Position numbers and translations under genes: made by a program
Shown here: piece by piece, positions 24,268 to 30,927 of the stretch
Numbering within the stretch: the first letter of the stretch is position 1
Layout of the letters: the number at the start of each line of letters is the position of its first letter
NCBI GenBank assembly: GCA_025997215.1
Contig: BNUH01000022.1
Coordinates: 1-42,071 of the forward strand
Origin: Clostridia bacterium
Lineage (GTDB): Bacteria > Bacillota_A > Clostridia > Christensenellales > Aristaeellaceae
Direction of reading: 5' to 3'
Length of the DNA: 42,071 bases
Notes under the pieces: generated by a model
Database searches by the model: none
Told to the model about the DNA's origin: nothing
The model's input: only the letters and a program-made list of their open reading frames with translations

Positions 24268-25572
24268 ATGGATCAATATATGTGGGATAAACCCGTAGAG
24301 ACGATGCCGCGGCCGGAATTGCGCGCGCTGCAGGGCGAACGGTTGCGCGACACGGTCAAGCGCGTCTATGAGAACGTACCGTTTTACCGTCAGAAGATGC
24401 GGGACGTCAAGCTGACGCCTGACGATATCCATTCAGTGGATGACCTGCATAAGCTGCCTTTCACCAATAAATCCGACCTGCGCGACAACTATCCGTTTGG
24501 ATTATTCGCTGTGAAGCAGGATCGGATCACGCGCATCCATGCTTCCAGCGGCACTACGGGCAAGCCCACCGTCGCGGGTTACACCCAGGCCGACATCGAC
24601 GTGTGGAGCGAATGCATGGCGCGAGCGATGGCTTGCGCGGGCGTGACCAAGGACGACATCGTGCAGGTGTCGTATGGGTATGGCCTATTCACGGGCGGCT
24701 TGGGCGCGCATTACGGCGCGGAGCGGATCGGCGCGTCGGTCGTGCCAGCTTCCGTTGGGAATACGCGCCGCCAAATCATGCTGCTGGAGGATTTCGGCGT
24801 CAACGCCCTGGCTTGCACCCCGACGTACGCTATCCTGTTGGGCGAGGCCATCCGTGAAGCGGGCATCCCGCTGAAGAATTTCAAGCTGCGCGCGGGCGTA
24901 TTCGGCGCGGAACCGTGGAGCGAAGTCCAACGCACCCATGTGGAACGTCTGCTTAATATCCACGCGCATGATGTTTATGGTTTAAGCGAGGTTATGGGTC
25001 CCGGGGTATCGATCGAGTGCGGCGTCCAGCAGGGCATGCACGTGTGGGAGGATCACTTCATCCCGGAGATCATCGACCCTGATACCGAGAAGCAGCTGCC
25101 CAGCGGCACGCGCGGCGAGATCGTATTCACCACCATAACCAAGCAGGGCATGCCGCTGATCCGTTACCGCACGCATGATTTGACGGTGCTGGACGATTCG
25201 CCCTGTCCGTGCGGCCGCACTCACGTGCGCATGAAGAAGCTGACGGGGCGCACGGACGATATGCTGATCATCCGTGGCGTGAACGTGTTCCCATCGCAGG
25301 TGGAGACCGCGCTGGCTGGCATCGAGGGCATTGAGCCGCAATATCTTCTGGTCGTCCGCCGTGAGAAGAATCTGGACACGCTGGAGGTGCAGGTCGAGCT
25401 GGCGCCGTCGTTACCCAGTGACGAAGTGCGCGGCATCGAGCGCATACATGATGCTGTGGAGGCGTCGGTAGATTCGATGCTGGGTATACATGCGCTGGTG
25501 CGGCTGGTGCCGTCGGGCAGCCTCCCGCGCGCCGAGGGCAAGACGAATCGGACACGTGATCTGCGGGAGTAG
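24268..25572 (+). CDS. paaK: Phenylacetate-CoA ligase
   Basis: A 434-residue AMP-forming acyl-CoA ligase. The P-loop is ASSGTTGKPTV; further family motifs are YGLSEVMGPG, LIRYRTHDL and GRTDDMLIIRGVNVFPSQ. It interconverts aryl-acetates and aryl-acetyl-CoA. Beside iorAB the expected job is to take the aryl-acetyl-CoA made by Ior and recover energy as ATP, or to activate aryl-acetates for the reverse reaction; the direction is inference. It is last in the fba-iorA-iorB-paaK operon, with a strong terminator 28 bases after its stop. Confidence 0.92.
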   Translation: MDQYMWDKPVETMPRPELRALQGERLRDTVKRVYENVPFYRQKMRDVKLTPDDIHSVDDLHKLPFTNKSDLRDNYPFGLFAVKQDRITRIHASSGTTGKPTVAGYTQADIDVWSECMARAMACAGVTKDDIVQVSYGYGLFTGGLGAHYGAERIGASVVPASVGNTRRQIMLLEDFGVNALACTPTYAILLGEAIREAGIPLKNFKLRAGVFGAEPWSEVQRTHVERLLNIHAHDVYGLSEVMGPGVSIECGVQQGMHVWEDHFIPEIIDPDTEKQLPSGTRGEIVFTTITKQGMPLIRYRTHDLTVLDDSPCPCGRTHVRMKKLTGRTDDMLIIRGVNVFPSQVETALAGIEGIEPQYLLVVRREKNLDTLEVQVELAPSLPSDEVRGIERIHDAVEASVDSMLGIHALVRLVPSGSLPRAEGKTNRTRDLRE

Positions 25573-25600
25573 GTTATTAAGACAGAATAGAATATAATGG

Positions 25601-25631
25601 AAACGCCGTCGGCTTTCGTCCGACGGCGTTT
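25601..25631. terminator. Bidirectional terminator shared by paaK and 6S RNA
   Basis: AAACGCCGTCGG (25601-25612) and CCGACGGCGTTT (25620-25631) form a perfect 12-bp stem with a 7-base loop. Flanking A and T bases give short U-tails in both directions, so it can end paaK on the plus strand and the RNA gene on the minus strand. Confidence 0.85.
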
Positions 25632-25635
25632 AACT

Positions 25636-25850
25636 TATTCCCAGAATGCCGTCCGCGACGGATTTTCTACCCGCCTCATGGCAGGTTGGTGCCCTGCGTC
25701 CGGTTTCTGCCGTCCCCTGGCCGGCCGTAAACGAGCCGGGGGGCATGACATCTATGGATCGACCCGAGCTCCAGAAATCGAAATGTGGGTAAAATACGCC
25801 ACTCGCGAACACCCCAGGATTGCCCTTGAATGAATTCGTTTGAATTCGTT
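25636..25850 (-). ncRNA. ssrS: 6S RNA
   Basis: 6S RNA binds sigma-A RNA polymerase by imitating an open promoter. Read on the minus strand, the 5' side has CCTGGGGTGTTCGCGAGTGG and the 3' side GGCATTCTGGGAATAAG. These match the conserved pattern known from E. coli 6S (GAUGUUCGCAAG near the 5' end and GGCAUCUCGG near the 3' end). The closing stem CCUGGGGUG (25810-25818) pairs with CAUUCUGGG (25640-25648) at all nine positions with G-U pairs allowed. Distance between arms, about 180 bases, is right. A sigma-A promoter precedes it and the shared hairpin terminates it. The exact 5' end (about 25850 from the -10 box) is estimated. Short open frames here on both strands are not genes. Confidence 0.8.
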
Positions 25851-25856
25851 GAACTC

Positions 25857-25886
25857 ATTATAAACTAACCTGGGGCGAATCGTCAA
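25857..25886 (-). promoter_or_regulatory. Promoter of 6S RNA
   Basis: Minus strand: TTGACG (25881-25886), 18-base spacer, TATAAT (25857-25862). The transcribed leader just after it contains a perfect 10-bp tandem repeat, TGAATTCGTT twice (25831-25850, plus-strand reading). Confidence 0.75.
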
Positions 25887-25930
25887 CTGTTTTGTGCGGC
25901 GTATTTCGTTATGCGATTAACACTAAGCGA

Positions 25931-26383
25931 CTATTCCGCCGAATCCTGCTTGGGTTTGCCTGGATAATCCACCCTGCAGCCCATCAGGAACGCGCCGACC
26001 GCGCCAGCGATCGCCAGGTATGGGCAGAACACCGCGACCGCACCCGCCGCGACTACGGGAACATCGGCTAGTTTCTCACCGTTGCGGTTCACGCGAATCT
26101 TGGCGCGAATCAGCTTATGGAACCAGTTGTCCTCGTTATGGCACCAGTGCTCGTGATCGTGCTCATGCTTGTGGCGGCACTTCTCGGCGTGATCCTTACC
26201 GCGGGTGAATACGTTATCCCACGGGTTTTCGCGGCGCGAATACAGGCGGTTGTCGCGCTCCAGCTCGATCATCACGCGGGTTAGATCCCCGTCGTACCGC
26301 TCCAGCAGAGCGGTGGCTTCCTCGTAGGATACGTTGGCATTGGCGCGCAGGTACTCCACCTTCTCAAAGAATTCCTTATTCAT
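25931..26383 (-). CDS. DUF4342-like protein with UBA-like head and membrane tail
   Basis: A 150-residue protein. Residues 1-45 (FFEKVEYLRANANVSYEEAT, ALLERYDGDLTRVMIELE) form a UBA-like three-helix domain as in DUF4342 proteins; the C-terminus (VPVVAAGAVAVFCPYLAIAG, then AVGAFLMGC) is a membrane segment as in the family. Between them is a His/Cys-rich stretch, KCRHKHEHDHEHWCHNEDNW, which is not usual and could bind metal. The ATG at 26381-26383 has GGAGG 6 bases upstream and is preferred over the frame's first start at 26398. Function unknown. The 5' leader can form GGATGCG/CGCATCC and CCGCC/GGCGG hairpins. Confidence 0.75.
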   Translation of the reverse strand: MNKEFFEKVEYLRANANVSYEEATALLERYDGDLTRVMIELERDNRLYSRRENPWDNVFTRGKDHAEKCRHKHEHDHEHWCHNEDNWFHKLIRAKIRVNRNGEKLADVPVVAAGAVAVFCPYLAIAGAVGAFLMGCRVDYPGKPKQDSAE

Positions 26384-26598
26384 GTTGAACCTCCACATCC
26401 GCCGTTGGCGGTTATTATTCGGGATCGGATGCGGCTCGCATCCCCTCGACAGTATTAGTATACGTCGAACGCGCCTCGACTGCTTGAGAATGCGGGTAGG
26501 ATACCATTAGAATACCATGAGAATTTAAGTCTGAACGTTTTAATCTCTTGCGTCCATTCGTGAAATGTGTCATTATATGGTCAGGAGGTGGACGTATC

Positions 26599-27006
26599 AT
26601 GAAAACGCTCGTCCTTTATTATTCATTAACGGGACACTCCAAAACCTTAGCGGAGGCGTACGCCGCGAAGAAGTCTCTGCCCATATCCCAGATAACCGAT
26701 GCATCGAAACCCGGCAAGCTCAAGGCCTACACGATTGGATGTTTCGGTGCGATCCGAGGTGGTTCTTGGCCGATAACCACCGATAAACCGCTGGAAGATT
26801 ATGAACGCATAGTCTTATTCTCACCTGTATGGGCTGGCAGCACGCCGCCATCCGTCAACGCAGCGCTGTCGAAACTGGCCTCCGGCACCAGAGTCGATGT
26901 GAATATGGTGTCGGCCAGCGGCAAGAGCACCTGCCGCGGTCGGCTGGAAACAAAGCTGAAGAGCAAGGACTGCTCACTCTCCAGCTTTACGGATGTGAAG
27001 GGATAA
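26599..27006 (+). CDS. Flavodoxin-like protein
   Basis: A 135-residue flavodoxin-fold protein. The N-terminal strand and FMN phosphate loop read TLVLYYSLTGHSKTLAEAYA, and the second loop includes YERIVLFSPVWAGSTPPSVN, where the tryptophan would stack on the flavin. It probably carries electrons or reduces a small quinone-like substrate in the cytoplasm. GGAGG at 26584-26588 and the family pattern favour the ATG at 26599 over the upstream start at 26548. It is followed by the nucleoside hydrolase after 5 bases. Confidence 0.82.
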   Translation: MKTLVLYYSLTGHSKTLAEAYAAKKSLPISQITDASKPGKLKAYTIGCFGAIRGGSWPITTDKPLEDYERIVLFSPVWAGSTPPSVNAALSKLASGTRVDVNMVSASGKSTCRGRLETKLKSKDCSLSSFTDVKG

Positions 27007-27011
27007 TCGTT

Positions 27012-27923
27012 ATGCTGACGCTGGAGCGGCGGATCAAGTCGCTGACATGTCCCACGGGAAAAGTGGATATGGTGTTGGACACGGATACCTATAACGAGAT
27101 CGACGACCAATTCGCGGTCTCGTACGCGCTAAGGGCTTCGGAAAAATTGAACGTGAAGGCCTTCTACGCCGCGCCGTTCCTGAATGGACGCTCGACCAGC
27201 CCTCAGGACGGCATGGAGAAAAGTTATGATGAACTGCTGAAACTCTTGAATCTTGCTGGCGAGAACACGCCCGTATTCAAGGGTTCGACGGCATACTTGG
27301 CGGACGAGCATACGCCAATCGATTCACCAGCGGCTGCGGATTTGGCGGAACGCGCGGCGGCATACTCACCGGAGCGGCCGCTGTACGTGGCAGCCATCGG
27401 CGCGATAACGAATGTCGCGTCAGCCCTGCTCATCAGGCCGGAAATTGCCGACAACATCGTCGTCGTTTGGCTGGGCGGCAACAGCCTGGAGTGGCCGGAC
27501 ACCAGAGAATTCAACATGGCGCAGGACGTGGCGGCGGCGAGGGTAGTCTATGGCAGCGGCGCGCCGCTGGTGATGCTGCCGTGCATGGGCGTGGTCAGCG
27601 CGTTCACGACCACAGGCCCGGAGCTGACGCAATGGCTGTCCGGTACGAATCCGCTGGCGGAGTACCTCATGCACCAGACGATCGACGAGGCGAATACCTA
27701 CGCGTCCGGCCGGGTATGGAGCCGCCCCATATGGGATGTGACCGCCATAGGCTGGCTGCTGAACGACGACAGCAAGCTGATGCTGGACAAGCAAATCCCA
27801 ACCCCCATACCGGAATACGACAATTATTATGGATTCGACCCGCGCAGGCCGCCGTGCAGCTATGTGTACCACATCAATCGCGACGCGCTGCTGGCGGACT
27901 TATTCGCGAAGATCACACGTTAG
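27012..27923 (+). CDS. Inosine-uridine-type nucleoside hydrolase
   Basis: A 303-residue enzyme of the nucleoside N-ribohydrolase family, which splits nucleosides into base and ribose. The calcium-binding N-terminus reads DTDTYNEIDDQFAVSYAL, a variant of the family's DTDxGxDDA motif with three extra residues before the DD pair. Later family segments are AAIGAITNVASALLI and VVWLGGNSLEW. The ATG at 27012, 5 bases after the flavodoxin gene, is preferred to the long upstream extension at 26829, which shadows that gene. The altered motif may mean another sugar-base or sugar-phosphate substrate. Confidence 0.85.
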   Translation: MLTLERRIKSLTCPTGKVDMVLDTDTYNEIDDQFAVSYALRASEKLNVKAFYAAPFLNGRSTSPQDGMEKSYDELLKLLNLAGENTPVFKGSTAYLADEHTPIDSPAAADLAERAAAYSPERPLYVAAIGAITNVASALLIRPEIADNIVVVWLGGNSLEWPDTREFNMAQDVAAARVVYGSGAPLVMLPCMGVVSAFTTTGPELTQWLSGTNPLAEYLMHQTIDEANTYASGRVWSRPIWDVTAIGWLLNDDSKLMLDKQIPTPIPEYDNYYGFDPRRPPCSYVYHINRDALLADLFAKITR

Positions 27924-27930
27924 GGCGTTG

Positions 27931-27956
27931 CAGGGGCGGATTCGAATCCGCCCCTG
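27931..27956. terminator. Perfect 26-bp palindrome after nucleoside hydrolase
   Basis: A 26-base perfect inverted repeat with arms CAGGGGCGGATTC and GAATCCGCCCCTG, 7 bases after the stop codon. No T-run follows, so it is a weak terminator or an mRNA 3'-end structure. The centre resembles a tRNA T-arm by chance; no tRNA surrounds it. Confidence 0.5.
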
Positions 27957-28025
27957 TCCATAACTATTACTTCAGGGTAAACGATCCTTTGACGGCTACT
28001 TCGCAGTCTATCAGAATCAACATCC

Positions 28026-28074
28026 TATGCTTGCTTGATTTAGACGAAGTTGTGCATATCAGCCAATATATCAC
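28026..28074 (+). pseudogene. Short fragment like the C-terminus of the LRR-kinase protein
   Basis: The plus strand reads LLDLDEVVHISQYI, close to the last residues of the kinase-like protein encoded at 30928-32778 (LNAVVHISQYTE). At DNA level GTGCATATCAGCCA (14 bases) is identical. It could be the end of a lost relative in the other orientation, or chance. The rest of 27957-28119 shows nothing I recognise. Confidence 0.3.
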
Positions 28075-28119
28075 CAACCAATCCATAAAATGCCGCTCAT
28101 AACAGATACACTTTAATAA

Positions 28120-28144
28120 GTCTGCATTTTTGCAGACCTTTTTT
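28120..28144 (+). terminator. Rho-independent terminator
   Basis: GTCTGCA (28120-28126), TTTT loop, TGCAGAC (28131-28137), then CTTTTTT. It isolates the lipoprotein cluster from genes to its left. A TATAAT at 28159-28164 just after it is the likely -10 box of the cluster, although no good -35 box is seen. Confidence 0.85.
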
Positions 28145-28204
28145 GGCGGATAATGGTGTATAATGGGAGCGGCAAAAACAGATAAGCATGGGAGGTATGA
28201 TATA

Positions 28205-28672
28205 ATGTCGAAGAAGTTTGCTCATAGGTTGCTCGCATTGTCGCTGCTGCTGATTGTTTTATTCACCGTTGCGGGCTGCTTAGACACTGGTAATAGTTCT
28301 GCGAGTGATCAGGATCTGTTGAAGTTCCTATTTAAGAATGAGTATTTTAGATCTACGACTGTTACTGAATTGTATGTTAAGCCCCATTCCAGCGATTCAT
28401 GGGGAACGAATCTTCTTTACTCACCTCTAAAATATGGTGATTATATCCAGCAGAACTTTGCTCTTGATCAACAAAAGGATCTATATTGGGATATTAAGGT
28501 AGTAGCCTATAATTCCAACACCGATTCCAGAGAAAAGATTACAGAGAGAATCGCAGAGAATATCTACCTACCTGGAATACAGTGGATTGAGTTTTGCCCA
28601 ACTGGTAGCCTGGCAGAGTATAATAGTTTTAGAATGTATTCGGAATTACCTAAAGGCTACAAGTTCAAGTAG
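28205..28672 (+). CDS. Lipoprotein of unknown function (paralogue A)
   Basis: A 155-residue protein with a lipoprotein signal peptide (membrane stretch LLALSLLLIVLFTVAGC, lipid-anchored Cys about residue 25). The mature part has FLFKNEYF, TELYVKPHSSDSWGTNLL, YGDYIQQNF, YWDIKVV, IQWIEF and a C-terminal LPKGYKFK. These blocks recur in the same order in the protein encoded at 29796. The LYVxPxxSDSWGxNLL pattern is one I associate with small secreted beta-rich domains of uncertain role. GGGAGG 7 bases upstream fixes the ATG at 28205. First gene of a five-gene set. Function unknown. Confidence 0.8.
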   Translation: MSKKFAHRLLALSLLLIVLFTVAGCLDTGNSSASDQDLLKFLFKNEYFRSTTVTELYVKPHSSDSWGTNLLYSPLKYGDYIQQNFALDQQKDLYWDIKVVAYNSNTDSREKITERIAENIYLPGIQWIEFCPTGSLAEYNSFRMYSELPKGYKFK

Positions 28673-28722
28673 TGTCCATGAGGATGTAGGATCCTCTACA
28701 ATAAATAAAGGAAGTGTGAGGT

Positions 28723-29331
28723 ATGCCTATGAACAGAACAATCCGTTTGGTGGTAGCGCTCGTTGTGCTGGTTGGTATAGTTGGTCTGGGCTTTGGGGCG
28801 ATGGCAACCGATTCGTCACGATCTTACATGCGGACAACGACCTACGATCCCAGTGGCGATTCCAATGTAGTTGAAGGGGAAAGGCTTTCTTACTTTGAGA
28901 TAAGCAACGGTGATATTTGTGCGGGGTTTGATCGCACAGATTTTGATACGCCGACACACTCAATTATGATTGTATTTCCTTCTAGTGTTACTGCAGGACA
29001 AACGTATAGTTCAAATGCCTCGTCTAACGGAACAGACGGTCTGTTTCTCCTACAGCTCTCTATGCGCGGAACTGACGACAGAAGCAATGATATCATATAC
29101 GACGCATGGTGCAGTAGTGAGCGTGGCATTCTTGTACCTGCCATCAGCAGTATGAGGTATAGTCTTACATTCACCAGCATCGATACTATCAGAGGGAAAA
29201 GGGTTTATGAAGGTATTGTATCAGGTACATTGGCTAAATCTGCGTATACAGGCAGCTCTTATGATTCATCCACCTATTTACGCAATCAAACTCTGCAGGT
29301 AACATGCCAGTTCCGCATCGTCGAGCCGTGA
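28723..29331 (+). CDS. Secreted protein of unknown function
   Basis: A 202-residue protein with an N-terminal signal or anchor (IRLVVALVVLVGIVGLGFGA) and a beta-rich mature domain (SYFEISNGDICAGFD, TFTSIDTIRGKRVYEGIVSG, TLQVTCQFRIVEP) with three cysteines. The alternating pattern ending GxVSGTL...F.I is like small lipocalin-like/Ig-like extracellular domains, but I cannot name the family. Either the ATG at 28723 or the one at 28729 could be used; both have an acceptable ribosome binding site. It ends 13 bases before the zinc-ribbon gene. Confidence 0.75.
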   Translation: MPMNRTIRLVVALVVLVGIVGLGFGAMATDSSRSYMRTTTYDPSGDSNVVEGERLSYFEISNGDICAGFDRTDFDTPTHSIMIVFPSSVTAGQTYSSNASSNGTDGLFLLQLSMRGTDDRSNDIIYDAWCSSERGILVPAISSMRYSLTFTSIDTIRGKRVYEGIVSGTLAKSAYTGSSYDSSTYLRNQTLQVTCQFRIVEP

Positions 29332-29344
29332 GGAGGTTTTGATA

Positions 29345-29779
29345 ATGTTTTGTTCGAATTGTGGTCAGACGCTTCAACACAACGCTAAATTCTGCACTAA
29401 ATGCGGCGCGAATGTAACGGCGCCTGTAAAAGCGGATAAACCAGCCGCGCCCGCAGCCGCAACCGCTGCTACGCCGTCGAGTAGTACAGTCGCCACTGAA
29501 CCTGAAGGCGCGTATGCGGCAGCAAGAGTGATAGATAAGGTGAGCTCCCAGGAGGAAATCGAGAGTTGGTACAGTAAGGCTGGCTGGCATCAATGGGTGC
29601 CAATAGTCGGCGCAATAATCAGCCTGTTTATACCGCACTATACGGCTGTAATACTTAGTGTCGGCATGGCGGGATGCGCTGGGACGGCGTATGATAAATG
29701 CAAAAGCAAGGTGCTATTAGCGGGTATCATTATCTCAATAGTATCAACAATATGTAACGTTGTTGCAAGATTTATGTAA
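29345..29779 (+). CDS. Zinc-ribbon membrane protein
   Basis: A 144-residue protein. Residues 1-24 are a zinc ribbon with two CxxC knuckles (FCSNCGQTLQHNAKFCTKCG), then a Pro/Ala/Thr-rich linker, then two membrane spans (WVPIVGAIISLFIPHYTAVI and LLAGIIISIVSTICNVVARF). Zinc-ribbon membrane proteins of this size are frequent in Clostridia without assigned function. AGGAGG at 29331-29336 selects the ATG at 29345. The zinc ribbon should face the cytoplasm. Confidence 0.8.
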   Translation: MFCSNCGQTLQHNAKFCTKCGANVTAPVKADKPAAPAAATAATPSSSTVATEPEGAYAAARVIDKVSSQEEIESWYSKAGWHQWVPIVGAIISLFIPHYTAVILSVGMAGCAGTAYDKCKSKVLLAGIIISIVSTICNVVARFM

Positions 29780-29795
29780 AGGAGAAGTGAGAAAT

Positions 29796-30323
29796 ATGAT
29801 AAGGCAATCCCGTAGACTCGCTGTAAAGCCAATGGTTACGTTTTTGCTGGCGGTCATAATGGCGTGCGGTATAGCGTTGGGTTGCGCATCCGCAACTGAC
29901 GGCGAAGACAGGCTTCAGTTTATTTTGAAGAACAATTCTGTCGAAACTATACTAGTGTTATACTGCCATCCATCGAGCGATGTTCCGCTTGGGGATAGTC
30001 ATATGCAATTTGGTCCATCGAGAGATCTTTTGGAGGATGGGGATAACTTACTACATGGCCCATTACGTCGCGGCCAATATATACAACAGAACTTCGGTGC
30101 AGAATACCAGGATATAACTACATGGGACATAATGGTTTCATGGCCGTACATTAGTGGTGTGACCAAATGGTTCAATTACAGTTATCTAAACCGTGTAGAC
30201 CTAACTAAGATAAAGTATATTGAATTTACATATGATGGAGGGTTAAGTATGGCATATAAGTATGGTCGACTTGATGATTTCAAAACTGACACAAAACTGC
30301 CAAAAGGTATTACCTTTAAATAA
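29796..30323 (+). CDS. Secreted/lipoprotein of unknown function (paralogue B)
   Basis: A 175-residue protein related to the one encoded at 28205: both have F(L)KN, LY..P.S, NLL..PL..G.YIQQNF, WDI, a YIEF/WIEF strand, and LPKG..FK as the last residues. The signal peptide (VTFLLAVIMACGIALGCASA) has a cysteine at about residue 30 that could be lipidated, although LGC with Ala at -3 is only a fair lipobox. AAAGGAG stands upstream of the ATG at 29796. The pair looks like an old duplication interrupted by two other genes. Confidence 0.78.
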   Translation: MIRQSRRLAVKPMVTFLLAVIMACGIALGCASATDGEDRLQFILKNNSVETILVLYCHPSSDVPLGDSHMQFGPSRDLLEDGDNLLHGPLRRGQYIQQNFGAEYQDITTWDIMVSWPYISGVTKWFNYSYLNRVDLTKIKYIEFTYDGGLSMAYKYGRLDDFKTDTKLPKGITFK

Positions 30324-30341
30324 AGTTGGAGGAGGCACACC

Positions 30342-30827
30342 ATGTCACACAATCGTCGCATTAAGTCAGCTATTCTCATCCTCGTCGCTGTAATCCTGGT
30401 CGTATCCCTAAGCGGATGCGGGTCAAACAGCAAACGCGCGAGCGTCAACTATGTAAAAGGCGGCAGTTCATCTGGCGACTCGAACAGTTCCAGCTCCGGC
30501 GGATCAAGCAGTACTGGATATAGTGGCTCCAGCGATTCCAGTTCTGGTAGTTCGGGCGATTCCGGCTACAGTGGCTCCAGTTATAGCGGCTCGTATACTG
30601 GCGGTTACGGCGGTTCTTCCAGTGGTTCATCAAGCACTACGACGGCACGGAAGTGCTTCGCATGCATTGGCGGTCAGGTTGATTGCAGCAACTGTGGCGG
30701 CAGCGGTAATCTCCGCGAGACTAGTTACGGCTACGGTCAAACAACCTCTCGAACCGTCGATTGCCCGCGCTGCGTAGGCGGCAGGGTTACCTGCAGCAAG
30801 TGCGGCGGGGATGGGATCATCGACTAG
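30342..30827 (+). CDS. Ser/Gly-rich lipoprotein with DnaJ-type zinc knuckles
   Basis: A 161-residue protein. A lipoprotein signal ends in LVVSLSGC (Cys about residue 26). Residues about 40-100 are almost only Ser, Gly, Tyr and Asp in irregular short repeats (GYSGSS, SSGDSG), a flexible linker. The C-terminus holds four CxxC units arranged as in the DnaJ cysteine-rich region: CFACIGGQVDCSNCGGSG and CPRCVGGRVTCSKCGGDG. In DnaJ this region binds two zinc ions and helps recognise unfolded protein; here it would sit outside the cell on a tether. GGAGG precedes the ATG. Last gene of the set, followed by a strong terminator. Confidence 0.82.
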   Translation: MSHNRRIKSAILILVAVILVVSLSGCGSNSKRASVNYVKGGSSSGDSNSSSSGGSSSTGYSGSSDSSSGSSGDSGYSGSSYSGSYTGGYGGSSSGSSSTTTARKCFACIGGQVDCSNCGGSGNLRETSYGYGQTTSRTVDCPRCVGGRVTCSKCGGDGIID

Positions 30828-30864
30828 ACGCTTGCAGCCGAAATAATGTTTTTCATGCTAACTT

Positions 30865-30892
30865 GCCGCCGCCTTTATCTGGCGGCGGCTTT
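30865..30892 (+). terminator. Terminator between the lipoprotein cluster and the kinase gene
   Basis: GCCGCCGCC (30865-30873) and GGCGGCGGC (30881-30889) pair perfectly around a 7-base loop, followed by TTTGG. It lies between convergent genes and ends the plus-strand cluster; on the minus strand the tail is poor. Confidence 0.8.
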
Positions 30893-30927
30893 GGTTTGAC
30901 ACATTAATGATAAGGATTGACTGGATT

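Noticed and set aside
25597..25833. Small protein genes in both orientations
   Set aside because: They lie over the 6S RNA and the bidirectional terminator, lack ribosome binding sites, and are open in several frames at once.
26829..27923. 364-residue version of the nucleoside hydrolase
   Set aside because: The N-terminal extension shadows the flavodoxin gene; the family motif begins soon after the ATG at 27012.
27931..27956. tRNA T-arm (GGATTCGAATCC)
   Set aside because: It is the centre of a perfect palindrome; no acceptor, D- or anticodon arms surround it.
30462..30640. CRISPR-like or tandem DNA repeat in the Ser/Gly-rich gene
   Set aside because: The repeats are irregular codons for Ser and Gly without equal spacing; they reflect protein composition. 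No CRISPR array was seen in the window.
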